Below, piece by piece: positions 5,418 to 5,658 of a stretch of DNA of 5,658 bases. The notes beneath the pieces were generated by a model, which saw nothing but the letters and a program-made list of their open reading frames with translations, had not been told where the DNA came from and did no database searches. This stretch comes from Candidatus Nitrosotalea sp. FS. GTDB taxonomy: Archaea; Thermoproteota; Nitrososphaeria; Nitrososphaerales; Nitrosopumilaceae. The stretch is from NCBI RefSeq assembly GCF_011319475.1, contig NZ_RCMC01000239.1:78251-83908 (forward strand), read 5' to 3'. Position 1 is the stretch's first letter. The number at the start of each line of letters is the position of its first letter. The translations under genes and the position numbers were made by a program.

Positions 5418-5658
5418 TTGGATTTTTCCTGTGTAAAGGAATGCGCCAAGTGTTGTATTGAAAGAGAATACTATCCCACAATAAAGTTTGGCAAGATTGG
5501 CGTACTTGTAATGCCTGATGAAAAAAAACAGATAGAGTCCTTGGCAGAAAAAAATGGACTCAATGTAATGGTCTTGCCTAGGATAGGTGTATCTGAAGTA
5601 GAATCTGAAGAACCTCAAACAATACTTGCTTATCAGATGATGGGAAGAGAATCTAATG
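5418..5658 (+). CDS. YkgJ-family cysteine-cluster protein (putative Zn/Fe-S binding), 3'-truncated
   Basis: The frame runs from a TTG at 5418 off the right edge, giving 80 residues. The protein opens with (M)DFSCVKECAKCCIEREYYP. Cysteines 5, 9, 12 and 13 form the CxxxCxxCC cluster of the YkgJ/UPF0153 family (PF03692), which is thought to chelate zinc or an iron-sulfur cluster; the biochemical role is unknown. The following KFGKIGVLVMPDEKKQIESLAEKNG is the usual segment after the cluster, with an acidic residue and a helix. The second cysteine group expected near CxFL and RPxxCRxFP would lie beyond the window. A stop codon at 5412 leaves TTG as the only standard start before the first cysteine, and a TATA element 26.5 bp upstream supports it. 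The gene is divergent from the winged-helix gene. The family call rests on motifs read by eye. Confidence 0.85.
   Translation, partial: MDFSCVKECAKCCIEREYYPTIKFGKIGVLVMPDEKKQIESLAEKNGLNVMVLPRIGVSEVESEEPQTILAYQMMGRESN

Noticed and set aside
5276..5618. Several open frames on both strands in this stretch (plus 5276-5461; minus 5281-5481 and 5415-5618)
   Set aside because: They cross promoter DNA or lie antisense to the ykgJ-like gene, and their products are unstructured or strongly hydrophobic from AT-rich sequence.
1..5658. CRISPR array, insertion sequence, prophage or defence system
   Set aside because: No spaced direct repeats, terminal inverted repeats, transposase, integrase or known defence domains are visible.

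Overview
The window looks like a piece of an archaeal chromosome, most probably from an ammonia-oxidising-type Nitrososphaerota (Thaumarchaeota) such as a Nitrosopumilus relative. The reasons are an archaeal-type uS11, an archaeal RtcB of the Pyrococcus class, a tRNA with no encoded CCA, AT-rich intergenic DNA, and TATA boxes about 24-27 bp upstream of start codons with no room for a Shine-Dalgarno leader, which points to leaderless mRNAs. The exact lineage is inference; uS11 or RtcB phylogeny would settle it.

Layout from left to right. A 5'-truncated rtcB (RNA ligase, + strand, 1-996) overlaps by 4 nt a 146-residue protein that resembles PDCD5/TFAR19 nucleic-acid-binding proteins (993-1433). 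A small protein of unknown function follows (1512-1835, +). It runs tail to tail, with overlapping stop codons, into rps11 (uS11, minus strand, 1832-2236). Further right on the minus strand lies a two-gene unit: a phosphohexose mutase of the GlmM/ManB family (3209-4507) followed by thiL (thiamine-monophosphate kinase, 2267-3225). thiL is split by a single-base frameshift near 2887. rps11 lies downstream of thiL but has its own TATA box in the 30-nt gap.

tRNA-Thr(CGT) (4561-4634, +) diverges from the mutase. One TATA element at 4528-4537 sits 26-28 bp from both start points and probably serves both directions. Then come a 65-residue unknown protein (minus), a very AT-rich gap, a small winged-helix DNA-binding protein (minus, start reassigned to 5294), and the first 80 codons of a YkgJ-family cysteine-cluster protein (+, from a TTG at 5418). 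The last two genes are divergent, and their 123-bp intergenic region contains two promoters and two inverted repeats, so it is a reasonable place for local regulation.

Most genes are housekeeping: RNA repair and tRNA splicing, translation, sugar-phosphate metabolism and thiamine cofactor synthesis. I see no mobile element, CRISPR array or defence system. The points most worth a second look are the shared TATA box, the thiL frameshift, the RtcB-linked PDCD5-like protein, and the palindrome over the ykgJ-like promoter.
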